From Pseudomonadota bacterium (lineage in GTDB: Bacteria; Pseudomonadota; Gammaproteobacteria; Steroidobacterales; Woeseiaceae): 64,000 nt of DNA. The position numbers and the translations under genes are program-made. Below are positions 30,678 to 40,817 of the stretch, piece after piece (within the stretch, counting starts at the first letter, position 1; every line of letters starts with the position of its first letter). Where the stretch lies: contig JADFNV010000016.1 in assembly GCA_022563195.1 (NCBI GenBank), positions 1 to 64,000 of the forward strand, written 5' to 3'. Under the pieces are notes generated by a model, which saw only the letters and a list, made by a program, of their open reading frames with translations, did no database searches and was not told where the DNA came from.

Positions 30678-31079
30678 GTGAACCATCGAATTACACGACT
30701 GATTTTCGCCATTGGCATCGGCATTGTCGTCGCTGTCTTCGCTTATCGCTGGATCATTGACCCCGCACCGCGAGCCGAGCGGGTGATGCAGGAGTCTGCT
30801 GTAGCGGCCGCGCGAAATTTGCTCGAGCAGACGCTTGAAATCGGCACGCTGGAAGTCGTAGATCCGCTCGAGCCTGATCGAAAAATCGGCAAGACTTACG
30901 TGTTTCCCGCTGCACGAGGATGGGAAGTATCCGGATTCTATCGACGCGATGACAATGACCTTTGGCATCCGTATCTGATGACCCTCGACGACTCACTGCA
31001 GCTCACGCATCTCAAAGTGTCAGATCCCGCATTGTTCGACCGCGTAAATGACAAACCCTTGCTCGAAATATTGCCCTGA
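30678..31079 (+). CDS. Hypothetical single-TM protein
   Basis: MNHRITRLIFAIGIGIVVAVFAYRWIIDP then soluble domain. Confidence 0.55.
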   Translation: MNHRITRLIFAIGIGIVVAVFAYRWIIDPAPRAERVMQESAVAAARNLLEQTLEIGTLEVVDPLEPDRKIGKTYVFPAARGWEVSGFYRRDDNDLWHPYLMTLDDSLQLTHLKVSDPALFDRVNDKPLLEILP

Positions 31080-31141
31080 ATCAGGCCTCGTCGAGGAACG
31101 CACCTGCCGATGAAAACGCACGGCAGTTAGCGGCAATGATC

Positions 31142-32296
31142 TTAATGTCGCTGGATGGCTAGTTCCACGGTCTCGGCTTCTGCATCGTCATAATAGACCC
31201 AGACATTTTCTTCGCCGGTCAGCAATTCAATATACTTGGGGTGTACGAAGATATTTTCGCGACCTGACTTGATTTCTTTCAATACTCCGGCGTCACAGAG
31301 CTGCTTGAGGTACACCGACGCCGTCTGGCGCTTGGCGACACCCGAGTTGACGAGGTTGCTGATGCGGCAATAAGGCTGTTTGAAAAGCAATTCGACAAGT
31401 TCCCAGGTGTAAATCTTCGGCAGCTTGGCCTGCACGTACTCGGCCGTATGTTCCATGAGTTCGCGAATGGCCTTGATCTTGTCGGTGGTCCACGAGCAGG
31501 TATCCTCGATGCCTTCGAGAATAAACATGATCCACGGTAGCCACTCTTGCTCATCGGTCACATTCTGTAACAAGCGATAATAGGCCGCTTTGTTACTGAT
31601 GATGTAGCGACTGAGGTACAGAATGGGCGAGTTGAGCAGACCGTGCTGAACGAGGAACAGGATATTGAGGATTCGGCCGGTTCGACCGTTGCCATCTGCG
31701 AACGGATGAATGGCCTCGAACTGGTAGTGCTGCACAGCCAGCCGGACAAGCGGGTCGAATTCGGTCCTGCGATGCATGAATTCGGCCCAGTTGTCGAGCA
31801 TGGCCTGCAACAACTTCTGGCCTTCCGGAGGCGTGTAGATGACCTTGCCGGTGGCGCGGTTTTTCAGCCTTGTCCCGGATTCTGATCGAATATCAAGCTC
31901 CTGGCCTTTGATCGTACTGCAGATCTGTATGGCCATGTCGGTCGTGAGCATGCCACGCTGAACCATCTTGCTGCCTTCGTACAGCGCGGTTCGATAGCGC
32001 AAGGCTTCTTTGGTCGCGGCGTCGGCGCGATCTTCATTGATATCGGCGAACTCGAAAAGCTTGTCCGTGGTCGTGACAATATTCTCGATCTCCGAGCTTG
32101 CGCGGGCCTCCAAGAGCGGTATTGCATTGACGAGAACGGCCGAATTCGGGATCAGTTCGGCGGCTTGTTTGAGTTCAGCAAGGGCGACACGTGCCTTGAT
32201 GCATTGCTTGAGGATTTCTGTCGTTTCGATCAATGCGGCTGCCGGCGGCAGGTCCGGAAGCGCGTTGTATGGAATTTCTGGATTAAAATCAGTCAT
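31142..32296 (-). CDS. Fic family protein, class II with N-terminal inhibitory motif and C-terminal winged-helix-like region
   Basis: HPFADGNGRTGR Fic motif; SSEIEN = [S/T]xxxE[G/N] inhibitory motif; C-terminal ISNLVNSGVAKRQTASVYLKQLCDAGVLKEIKSGRENIFVHP wHTH-like; resembles SoFic organisation. Confidence 0.93.
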   Translation of the reverse strand: MTDFNPEIPYNALPDLPPAAALIETTEILKQCIKARVALAELKQAAELIPNSAVLVNAIPLLEARASSEIENIVTTTDKLFEFADINEDRADAATKEALRYRTALYEGSKMVQRGMLTTDMAIQICSTIKGQELDIRSESGTRLKNRATGKVIYTPPEGQKLLQAMLDNWAEFMHRRTEFDPLVRLAVQHYQFEAIHPFADGNGRTGRILNILFLVQHGLLNSPILYLSRYIISNKAAYYRLLQNVTDEQEWLPWIMFILEGIEDTCSWTTDKIKAIRELMEHTAEYVQAKLPKIYTWELVELLFKQPYCRISNLVNSGVAKRQTASVYLKQLCDAGVLKEIKSGRENIFVHPKYIELLTGEENVWVYYDDAEAETVELAIQRH

Positions 32297-32324
32297 TTAA
32301 GCCTACACTGCTGGGTCGATGCCA

Positions 32325-32529
32325 TCGACACATCCGAATAATGTGTCGAAGAAACACGATTATATCGACATATATCCAGGAGATGTTGATTGCATCGACA
32401 CGTCTGATTAATATGTCGAAGAAACACGATTATATCGACATATATCCAGGAGATGTCGATTGCATCGACACATTCTCCTGATATGTCGATATTTCCTCAT
32501 AATTTCGACAAGTTCGGAGTATATGTCGA
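32325..32529. repeat. Array of six 25-bp inverted repeats (operator array candidate)
   Basis: TCGACA-N13-TGTCGA units at 32325, 32365 (TGTTGA variant), 32395, 32435, 32465, 32505; spacers 15,5,15,5,15 bp. Confidence 0.9.
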
Positions 32530-32663
32530 TGTCGTAGACGCATGCGTGAACCAGTTCGAGAAACGAAAATATTATCCTGAATCGGGCGATTTCATATTCC
32601 GTGCTGCACGAACTTTGCTATAGAATCCGCCTCCCATAAATCGTGCTTTAGAGGAAACCCAAA

Positions 32664-34340
32664 GTGACCGTGAAAAGTGACATCGAGATCGCACAGGCGG
32701 CGGACATTCGTCCGATTTCCGAGATCGCCGAGAAACTGGGCATACCGGTTGAGGTACTGATTCCCTACGGTCACGACAAGGCGAAAATCAGCGCCGAATT
32801 CATTCAATCCAACGGTAAGAATAGTGACGGCAGACTCATCCTCGTCACGGCGGTCTCGCCGACACCTGCCGGTGAGGGTAAGACCACGACGACGGTCGGA
32901 CTGGGTGACGGTCTCAACAGGATCGGCAAACGCGCTGTGATCTGCCTGCGCGAACCCAGTCTCGGGCCGTGCTTTGGTATGAAGGGCGGTGCGGCAGGTG
33001 GTGGCTACGCGCAGGTGGTACCGATGACCGACATCAACCTGCATTTTACGGGCGATTTTCATGCCATCGGTGCGGCGAACAATCTGCTTGCTGCATTGAT
33101 CGACAACCACATGCATTGGGAAAATCAACTCAACATCGACCCGCGCCGAGTTACCTGGCGGCGCGTTGTAGACATGAATGATCGTACCTTGCGATCCGTC
33201 ACGTCAGGGCTGGGCGGCTACCATAACGGCGTCGTTCGTGAGGCCGGGTTCGATATAACCGTAGCCTCCGAAGTCATGGCGATCTTCTGTCTTGCGACAG
33301 ACCTGCAGGATCTCGAAAATCGCCTGGGCAATATCGTGTTGGGTTATACACGCAAAAACGAGCCCGTAACGGTGCGCGAGCTGAACGCTCATGGCGCGAT
33401 GACGGCATTGCTCAAAGATGCCCTGCAGCCGAATCTCGTGCAGACACTCGAGAACAACCCGGCCCTGATGCACGGTGGTCCATTCGCGAACATTGCGCAC
33501 GGTTGTAATTCCGTGATGGCGACGCGAACCGCACTCAAGTTGGCAGACTACGTTGTCACCGAGGCTGGATTCGGTGCGGATCTCGGCGCTGAGAAATTCT
33601 TCAACATCAAGTGCCGTAAGGCGGGCTTTCATCCGGATGCGGTGGTACTGGTGGCGACGATCAGGGCACTGAAAATGCACGGTGGTGTGGCTAAGGGGAA
33701 ACTGGGTGAGGAGGATATTGAGGCCCTGGAGCATGGCCTGAAAAATCTGGGCAGGCACTTGCGAAATCTCGCGCAATTCGGCGTGCCCGTTGTGGTTGCC
33801 GTGAATCGTTTTACAGCCGATACGGATGCAGAAGTAGATGTCGTGAAGAAATACTGTGAGACCTTCGGCGTGCATGCCGTCAACTGCACGCATTGGGCAG
33901 ATGGTGGAGCCGGCGCGACCGATCTCGCGGCGCATGTTGTAGAACTGGCCGACAGCGGTGCTGCGCAGTTTCGCACCTTGTACAGTGATGAGCTGCCTCT
34001 CTGGGACAAGGCCAAACGAATTGCAACGACGATCTACGGTGCCGACGACATCATTGCCGATCAGAAAATCCGCGCGCAATTTGATCAATTCGAGGCAGCG
34101 GGCTATGGCCACTACCCGGTATGTATGGCTAAGACGCAGTACAGTTTTTCAACAGACCCGAACCTCCTGGGTGCGCCGTCGGGTCATGTCGTGCCCATTC
34201 GCGAAGTTCGGCTCGCAGCAGGCGCCGAATTTATCGTCGTTGTCTGCGGCGACATCATGACCATGCCCGGTTTGCCAAGAGTACCAGCGGCTAACGCGAT
34301 ACGCGTTAATGCCGAGGGTCTTATCGAAGGACTTTTCTAA
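32664..34340 (+). CDS. fhs: Formate--tetrahydrofolate ligase
   Basis: [53 protein letters not shown]. Confidence 0.96.
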   Translation: MTVKSDIEIAQAADIRPISEIAEKLGIPVEVLIPYGHDKAKISAEFIQSNGKNSDGRLILVTAVSPTPAGEGKTTTTVGLGDGLNRIGKRAVICLREPSLGPCFGMKGGAAGGGYAQVVPMTDINLHFTGDFHAIGAANNLLAALIDNHMHWENQLNIDPRRVTWRRVVDMNDRTLRSVTSGLGGYHNGVVREAGFDITVASEVMAIFCLATDLQDLENRLGNIVLGYTRKNEPVTVRELNAHGAMTALLKDALQPNLVQTLENNPALMHGGPFANIAHGCNSVMATRTALKLADYVVTEAGFGADLGAEKFFNIKCRKAGFHPDAVVLVATIRALKMHGGVAKGKLGEEDIEALEHGLKNLGRHLRNLAQFGVPVVVAVNRFTADTDAEVDVVKKYCETFGVHAVNCTHWADGGAGATDLAAHVVELADSGAAQFRTLYSDELPLWDKAKRIATTIYGADDIIADQKIRAQFDQFEAAGYGHYPVCMAKTQYSFSTDPNLLGAPSGHVVPIREVRLAAGAEFIVVVCGDIMTMPGLPRVPAANAIRVNAEGLIEGLF

Positions 34341-34467
34341 GGCTTCCTTCACTGCGATTTTCTCGAAAAGAGTTACCCTGTTGCCAAAATAAAACGAATT
34401 CTGCCAAATCACGTACCATTGGCCGCTGCACCGAGACTTTGGTGGGGCAGGGAGGGAGTCGAGAGGA

Positions 34468-36357
34468 ATGCCAACCGACGAAGAGCTGCAGAAGGGCTTC
34501 GATATTGGGGATTGGGAAGTCCTGCCGGCGCGCGGCGAGTTGCGCTGCGGCGATTCTGTGGTCAAGCCCGAGCCCAAGGTGATGGCTGTCCTGCTGTCGC
34601 TTGCCAGGCGAGATGGCGATCTCGTTACTCGCGACCAGCTCGTCGATGAGGTCTGGGGTGGGCGGGCGATGCCCGACGACCCGATCAACCGCTGCCTGTC
34701 GCAACTTCGTGGCCACCTGGACGATCAGGCAAAGCCATACCAGTACATTGAGACTCTGACCAAACGCGGCTACTGCCTTTTGCAGGATGTACGTCTCAAG
34801 GAGCCTGCCGAGCTGGCTCCTGTGGCAAGAGGGCAGAGGGCGCAAAGACGCGGAATGTACTGGGGCATCGCTGCCGTTGTCGCAGTGGTCATTATCAGTG
34901 TCCTGGTCTTTCCACGACCCCCAAAAATCGGGTCGATCGGTGTATTGCCATTCGAAAACCTGAGTGGCGACCCAGCCGATCAATACCTTGTCGACGGGTT
35001 CAAGATGGAACTCGTAAAGACACTCAGCAATATTCCCGACTTCCTGGTCAAGAGTGGTCGTGTTTCCTATCCAGGGCTCGAGGTAACGGAAATCGCGCGC
35101 GAGCTGGATGTGGAGAGTGTGTTTAGTGGTGCTATGCAGCGTGACGGCGACATGTTGAAAGTTAACTACGAAGTTGCGCGCGGTGACGACGGCAAGATCA
35201 AGTCATCCGGCAGCATTACCGTTTCGTTCGAGGATATTTTTGATGGGCAGGAAAAACTCGCCGTAACGGTACGCAACGACTTGCTTGGCGAGTCGAAGCG
35301 GCAGCTCATTTCGTCGAGCCGGCCTGAGAGTTTCGACGGCTATGATCGTTATATGCGCGGTCTGTACGCATTCGAAAATCGCGATCAAACCCACAATCTC
35401 GAAGCAGCGATCCGCCTGTTTCGGGAAACGATTGAACTGGACTCACAATTCGGTCCCGCGTACCTGGCGTTGTCAATGTCGTACCTGCTGTTGCCCGACT
35501 ATGCGCTGTTGGCGGGCACGCGCGAGGCGCCGTTGGCAGAGACTCACGCCATGGCAATTACCGTGGTCGAACAGGGCATCAGCGTCGACGAGAGCATTCG
35601 CGATGCGGCCAATACGATATACGGATTCGTCTACCAGAAGCAACGCAACTGGTCATTGGCAGAGCAGGCGTACCAGCGGGCAACCCGTGCACAGACAGTG
35701 GAGTCCACAGCTTTCCTCTGGTATTCGCTGATGCTTGCCAATGTCGGCCGTCTGGACGATGCGCTGCAACAAGCGCTCGCGGCGCAACGCATCGATCCCA
35801 GTTTGGCAGTGATCAACAGTCGTGTGGCGCTTGCCTATGCGTGGCTAGACGACAACGACAACGCGTCCGAATTCTTCACGCGAACAAAGGGTTTGGATTG
35901 GACCGGGGCATCGCATCTACTTTCGCATGCGCTGTTCTTGCGGCGACAGGGCCGCGTCGATGAGGCAGGGCAGGCGATCATTGAGGGCCTGGCAATGGCC
36001 GGCGGGCAAGCCGATTGGACTGCGGCGGTGATAGCAGGGTTGAGTGATCCTAAGCAAGTCGAAACGAGCCTTGCTGCGCTGGACCGGGCGGCCATAGATC
36101 AGTCAGTCAACCTGCGTGTGGAAGTCGTTTTCCGCACATTGCTGGGAGACATCGACGGGGCGATGCGGGTGGCGAACAGATTGACAGACCCCGAACAGTC
36201 GATAGAGCTGGACTTCCTGTTTCTTCCCGACCTGCTGCCAATTCAGCAACATCCCGGATTCCTCAGCTTAATGGACGACCTCGGCATCGCGAGGTACTGG
36301 GACGAGACTGGATGTATCTGGCAGGATTTCGCCGTGAAGTGCCCTGAAATCTTATAG
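34468..36357 (+). CDS. CadC-like winged-helix transcriptional regulator with TM and TPR repeats
   Basis: VMAVLLSLARRDGDLVTRDQLVDEVWGGRAMPDDPINRCLSQLRGHL; TM; IGVLPFENLSGDPADQYLVDGF; TPR region. Confidence 0.88.
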   Translation: MPTDEELQKGFDIGDWEVLPARGELRCGDSVVKPEPKVMAVLLSLARRDGDLVTRDQLVDEVWGGRAMPDDPINRCLSQLRGHLDDQAKPYQYIETLTKRGYCLLQDVRLKEPAELAPVARGQRAQRRGMYWGIAAVVAVVIISVLVFPRPPKIGSIGVLPFENLSGDPADQYLVDGFKMELVKTLSNIPDFLVKSGRVSYPGLEVTEIARELDVESVFSGAMQRDGDMLKVNYEVARGDDGKIKSSGSITVSFEDIFDGQEKLAVTVRNDLLGESKRQLISSSRPESFDGYDRYMRGLYAFENRDQTHNLEAAIRLFRETIELDSQFGPAYLALSMSYLLLPDYALLAGTREAPLAETHAMAITVVEQGISVDESIRDAANTIYGFVYQKQRNWSLAEQAYQRATRAQTVESTAFLWYSLMLANVGRLDDALQQALAAQRIDPSLAVINSRVALAYAWLDDNDNASEFFTRTKGLDWTGASHLLSHALFLRRQGRVDEAGQAIIEGLAMAGGQADWTAAVIAGLSDPKQVETSLAALDRAAIDQSVNLRVEVVFRTLLGDIDGAMRVANRLTDPEQSIELDFLFLPDLLPIQQHPGFLSLMDDLGIARYWDETGCIWQDFAVKCPEIL

Positions 36358-36381
36358 GCGATCGCGCTGTTAACGACAGGC

Positions 36382-36813
36382 TTAGGAATCGTCGTCAATT
36401 TGGCCGCGACTTCGCTTGAGATCGCCGCGCCGACGCTTGGTATCCACGCGTTTTTTCCTGGTCTGTCTCGATAGTGATGTTATTTTGCGCGGCTTGTCTT
36501 CGACGAGGACCGACAATAGTAATTCGCGCATACGAGCTAGCGCTGCGCGTCGATTTCTGTCCTGAGTTCGAAATTCCTGCGCCTTGATAATCAAGATTCC
36601 GTCTGTCGTAATTCGCCGGTCACCAAGCGCTACGAGACGATCTTTAATATCTTGCGGTAATGCAGTGCAGGCCTGTATGTCAAACCGAAGATGAATGGCG
36701 GACGCAACTTTATTGACATTTTGGCCGCCAGCTCCCTGCGAACGCACGGCGCTCAATTCGATGTCGGTCATCGGAATCCCGATGTCGTCCGAGATAAACA
36801 GGCTATCAGACAC
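36382..36813 (-). CDS. arfB: Alternative ribosome-rescue factor / peptidyl-tRNA hydrolase ArfB (YaeJ)
   Basis: SAVRSQGAGGQNVNKVASAIHLRFD (GGQ), basic C-terminal tail. Confidence 0.9.
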   Translation of the reverse strand: MSDSLFISDDIGIPMTDIELSAVRSQGAGGQNVNKVASAIHLRFDIQACTALPQDIKDRLVALGDRRITTDGILIIKAQEFRTQDRNRRAALARMRELLLSVLVEDKPRKITSLSRQTRKKRVDTKRRRGDLKRSRGQIDDDS

Positions 36814-36868
36814 GAAATACGACTCCTCTCATAAATGTGTGAGAATGCGCTGATCTCGAGCCACTGAT

Positions 36869-38083
36869 TTGTCGATGCAGCTACGCAATCTAATCATACT
36901 GGTATTCAGCCAGCTTATTTCTGCAACTGGATCGATCGTTTTCATAACGCTTGGCGGAATCATCGGTGCGACCCTGGCGAGCGACAAGGCCTGGGCGACA
37001 TTGCCGATTACAATGATAGTGCTGGCGTCTGCTGTGACGGCGATACCGGCGACGATGCTCATGCGCAAAATCGGTCGGGCACAGGGATTCGCGTCAGCGT
37101 CCCTTTCGGCAGTCCTCGCTGTGCTGATCGCGGCCTTGGCGCTGTGGATTGTAAGTTTTCCACTGTTCCTTGTTGCAGGATTATTATTTGGCATTAACCT
37201 GGCATTCACGCAGCAGTACCGCTATGCAGCGGCGGAGAGTGTCGACTCGAAGTACATTCCGCGGGCGATATCATTCGTTTTGGTCGGCTCGATCGGCGGT
37301 GCGCTCATCGGCCCGGAAATCGCGATCCGGGGCCAGCACTGGATTGCCGACGTCCCATACTCGGGAGTGATGTTGGCGCTCGCGTGCCTTTATGCATTGC
37401 AGTCTGTTCTGTTTTTGTTCCTGCAAAAGACGCGGGCTGAAACGGCAACTCAGCACGCGGATCCAGGACGCACGCTGATGGAAATCGTCAAGCAGCCCGT
37501 ATTCATCGTTGCTGTACTCGGCGGAACGGCCGGTTACGGCCTCATGACGCTGATCATGACTGCGACGCCACTGAGCATGCATATCAATGATGGCTACTCG
37601 GTTGAGCAAGTCGGCAACGTCATACGTGCACATGTCCTCGGCATGTATGTGCCATCGCTGGTATCGGGTTTCCTGATAGAAAGGCTCGGCGTCGTACGCA
37701 TGATGTTCGTCGGCGCCATCGCGCTGATAGGGACGACGATTGTCGGTCTGCAAGGACAGACGGTCGTGCACTACTGGTGGGCGCTGGTATTGCTCGGCAT
37801 TGGCTGGAATTTTCTGTATGTCGGCGGTACGACGATGCTGACCTACTCGTACACGGTAACCGAGCGTTTTCGTGCCCAGGGCTGCAACGAGTTTCTCGTC
37901 TTCGGCACATCGGCAACGGCGTCATTGCTGGCAGGTACAGTCATGCATTTCTACGGTTGGAACCGGCTGATGTGGATACCGTTACCGGCCTTGATCGTCG
38001 TCTGTGTGGCACTGGTGTTGGTCCGCAAGGACAAACTGCTCGATCGCAGCTCGTCGAGCTCGGACGTAAAGGACATGGCATGA
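36869..38083 (+). CDS. MFS transporter
   Basis: 12-TM-like hydrophobic profile, about 404 aa. Confidence 0.85.
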   Translation: MSMQLRNLIILVFSQLISATGSIVFITLGGIIGATLASDKAWATLPITMIVLASAVTAIPATMLMRKIGRAQGFASASLSAVLAVLIAALALWIVSFPLFLVAGLLFGINLAFTQQYRYAAAESVDSKYIPRAISFVLVGSIGGALIGPEIAIRGQHWIADVPYSGVMLALACLYALQSVLFLFLQKTRAETATQHADPGRTLMEIVKQPVFIVAVLGGTAGYGLMTLIMTATPLSMHINDGYSVEQVGNVIRAHVLGMYVPSLVSGFLIERLGVVRMMFVGAIALIGTTIVGLQGQTVVHYWWALVLLGIGWNFLYVGGTTMLTYSYTVTERFRAQGCNEFLVFGTSATASLLAGTVMHFYGWNRLMWIPLPALIVVCVALVLVRKDKLLDRSSSSSDVKDMA

Positions 38084-39453
38084 GTGACAATCAAGAGGCG
38101 ACGCAGCGATTGCTGCAGGATGCGGCGCGGCGCGGCATTCGATTCCGCGCTGGCCTGAACGATCGTGGCGTCGCGCCGGCAGCGGATGCCGTGGCTGCCG
38201 TCGAGCGGTTTCGTGAGCCGCTGCCAGAAAACGGGGCGACGGATGAGGATACGCTTGCGTTGCTGGATGAGATCGGCTCACCCGCGGCGGTTGCCATGGC
38301 TGGGCCGCGATATTTTGGATTCGTCATCGGCGGGTCCCTGCCTGTGACATTGGCAACCAACTGGCTGACCGCGGCATGGGACCAGAACGTCGGTATGCAT
38401 GAAGTAACGCCGGCTGTGTCGACGTTGGAGCAAGTCGCGATCGAATGGATGATCGACCTGTTCGGATTGCCCGAAGCGACCGGGGCCGGATTTGTAACGG
38501 GCGCCACTGTAGCCAATTTCACGGCGCTCGCCGCAGCGCGACACCGCGTCTGCATGGATGCCGGCTGGGACGTTGAGGGCCTCGGTCTCATTGGCTCGCC
38601 GCCGATTAGTGTATTGGTTGGCGAGGAAGCTCATCCAACATTGACCAAATCCCTGGGCTTGCTCGGGCTGGGCCGTAATCGTGTCGTTCGATTGCCGGTG
38701 GATGGCCAGGGACGAATCATTGTTTCGCGGTTACCGGCAATCGAGGGGCCGACGATCGTCTGTACCCAGGCAGGCAACGTGAATACAGGGGCGTTCGATC
38801 CGATCGGTGAGATCTGTGCCGCTGTCAGACCTTCCGGTGCCTGGGTGCATGTGGATGGTGCATTCGGCCTGTGGGCCGCAGCATCGCCGCGATACCAGCA
38901 CCTGGCTGAGGGCGTTGGACAGGCCGATTCGTGGGCCACCGATGCGCACAAGTGGTTGAACGTTCCCTATGACAGCGGTCTTGCGTTCGTGCGGCGGGCA
39001 GAGGACCTGAAGGCCGCGATGTCAATCACGGCCGAATACCTATTAACTGAATCCGAGTATCGCAATCCGTCCGACTATACGCCGGAACTGTCGCGGCGCG
39101 CCCGCGGTGTCGATGTATGGGCTGCATTGCGATCGCTTGGTCGTAGCGGACTTGTTGAGCTCGTCGATCGCTGTTGTCGCCACGCGCGTCGTTTTGCGGC
39201 GGGTTTCAGTGATGCAGGATTTGAGATACTCAATGACGTTGTGTTGAATCAGGTTCTCGTGTCATTTGGCGACGATCCAACAACCCGGCGTATCATCGAC
39301 GAAATTCAGCGAGAGGGAACCTGCTGGTGCGGCGTTACGGTCTGGCAGGGCAAGACGGCCATGCGCATCAGCGTCTGTAACTGGTCCACAACGGACGCCG
39401 ATGTCGATATGAGTCTGCAAGCCATGATCGCTATCGCAAGTCGGCCGGTTTAG
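38080..39453 (+). CDS. Pyridoxal-dependent (aromatic-L-amino-acid-type) decarboxylase
   Basis: TGATVANFTALAAAR, VHVDGAFGLWAA, DSWATDAHKWLNVPYDSG PLP-lysine site; ATGA overlap with upstream gene. Confidence 0.9.
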   Translation: MSDNQEATQRLLQDAARRGIRFRAGLNDRGVAPAADAVAAVERFREPLPENGATDEDTLALLDEIGSPAAVAMAGPRYFGFVIGGSLPVTLATNWLTAAWDQNVGMHEVTPAVSTLEQVAIEWMIDLFGLPEATGAGFVTGATVANFTALAAARHRVCMDAGWDVEGLGLIGSPPISVLVGEEAHPTLTKSLGLLGLGRNRVVRLPVDGQGRIIVSRLPAIEGPTIVCTQAGNVNTGAFDPIGEICAAVRPSGAWVHVDGAFGLWAAASPRYQHLAEGVGQADSWATDAHKWLNVPYDSGLAFVRRAEDLKAAMSITAEYLLTESEYRNPSDYTPELSRRARGVDVWAALRSLGRSGLVELVDRCCRHARRFAAGFSDAGFEILNDVVLNQVLVSFGDDPTTRRIIDEIQREGTCWCGVTVWQGKTAMRISVCNWSTTDADVDMSLQAMIAIASRPV

Positions 39454-39464
39454 AGGAGCGAGCA

Positions 39465-40817
39465 ATGCCGGGACGCTTGTTTGACGACAATATGTACCGG
39501 TTCGAGTCGCCACAGCCCAGTTACTGGGAGGCGACAGCGGGCCGCAGTCATTTTGACGACGCGCCACTCGATGATCATGAATCCTGCGATGTCGCTATCA
39601 TCGGTGGCGGCTACACGGGACTATCCGCCGCCCTGCACCTGGCTCGCGATTATCACATTGATGTCCGTGTCCTCGAGGCAGGTCACACCGGTTGGGGGGC
39701 ATCAGGTCGCAATGGCGGATTTTGCTGCATGGGCGGTACCGGTGTACACCGGCAGGACCTGGTGCGCATGTGCGGTCTGGATAAGGTGCGCGAATACTAT
39801 GCGTCACAGGTGGATGCCGTCGAACTCGTCAGGGATCTGGCGGCAGACGAGGGTATCGAGTACCAGTCCTACGGTAGCGCCGAAGTCGAGGTGGCGCACT
39901 CACCGAAAGCGTTTGAGCGTCTGCAGAAAGATTTCGAATTGCTCACGAACAAGCTTGGCTTGCAAGCTGAAATCGTGTCGGCTGACGAATGTCGCGAGCG
40001 CTACTATGACTCGACCGAATTATATGGGGCGCTCATTACCAGGCCGGCGTTCGGTCTGCACCCTTTGCGTTACTGTCTCGGGCTCGCGGGCGCTGCCAAC
40101 CGACATGGTGCGAGACTGCATTCGCATAGTCAGGTCATCGAGTGGTCCAAGGCCGACGACGGGCAGCACCGGCTAAGCACGACGGGTGGCACGCTGACGG
40201 CACACAAGGTCATTTTCGCCTGCAACGGATTTATTCAGGAACAGCTGCGATCCGAGTTCTTCGGGCGAACGATTCCCGTTATCAGTGCAATTATTGTGAC
40301 GCGTCCGTTGACCGAAGATGAATTGGCTGCGCATCGCTGGAGCACCGAGCATCCTGCGATCAACTCACGCCGGATACTCAACTATTTTCGCGTGTTGCCC
40401 GATAACCGCTTCCTGTTTGGCGGCCGCGGTGACGTTCGCGGCACACACTCGGGCGAACAACAAACCTATATGCACCTTGAACAGAAGTTGCGGCAAGTCT
40501 GGCCGCACTGGGGGCATATTGACATCGATTACCGATGGCATGGGCTGATTTGCATGACCGCGACGATGTGCCCGTCAATCGGTCAGCTTGATGACGATGA
40601 CAGTATTTTCTTTGGCTTTGGTTATCACGGTAACGGCGTAAATTCGGCAACGTGGGTGGGCAAGCAGTTGTCAGACTGGATAGGAAAAGGCCGAGAGCCC
40701 GTAGGGCTCCCGGCCATCATCCGCGGTCTTAGCAGGAAATATCCGTTTCCTGCATTACGAATGAGCTATCTGAAATTCGGAATATTCGTTTCCAGGCAGC
40801 TCGATCGTTATGGTTGA
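39465..40817 (+). CDS. NAD(P)/FAD-dependent oxidoreductase (DAO family, PuuB-like)
   Basis: CDVAIIGGGYTGLSAALHLA; GWGASGRNGGF; FFGFGYHGNGVNSATWVGKQL. Confidence 0.9.
   Translation: MPGRLFDDNMYRFESPQPSYWEATAGRSHFDDAPLDDHESCDVAIIGGGYTGLSAALHLARDYHIDVRVLEAGHTGWGASGRNGGFCCMGGTGVHRQDLVRMCGLDKVREYYASQVDAVELVRDLAADEGIEYQSYGSAEVEVAHSPKAFERLQKDFELLTNKLGLQAEIVSADECRERYYDSTELYGALITRPAFGLHPLRYCLGLAGAANRHGARLHSHSQVIEWSKADDGQHRLSTTGGTLTAHKVIFACNGFIQEQLRSEFFGRTIPVISAIIVTRPLTEDELAAHRWSTEHPAINSRRILNYFRVLPDNRFLFGGRGDVRGTHSGEQQTYMHLEQKLRQVWPHWGHIDIDYRWHGLICMTATMCPSIGQLDDDDSIFFGFGYHGNGVNSATWVGKQLSDWIGKGREPVGLPAIIRGLSRKYPFPALRMSYLKFGIFVSRQLDRYG

Noticed and set aside
32325-32529. CRISPR array
   Set aside because: Units are short palindromes with 5- or 15-bp, partly identical spacers and no cas genes; better explained as an operator array.
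33204-34112. 302-aa minus-strand ORF
   Set aside because: Antisense to fhs.
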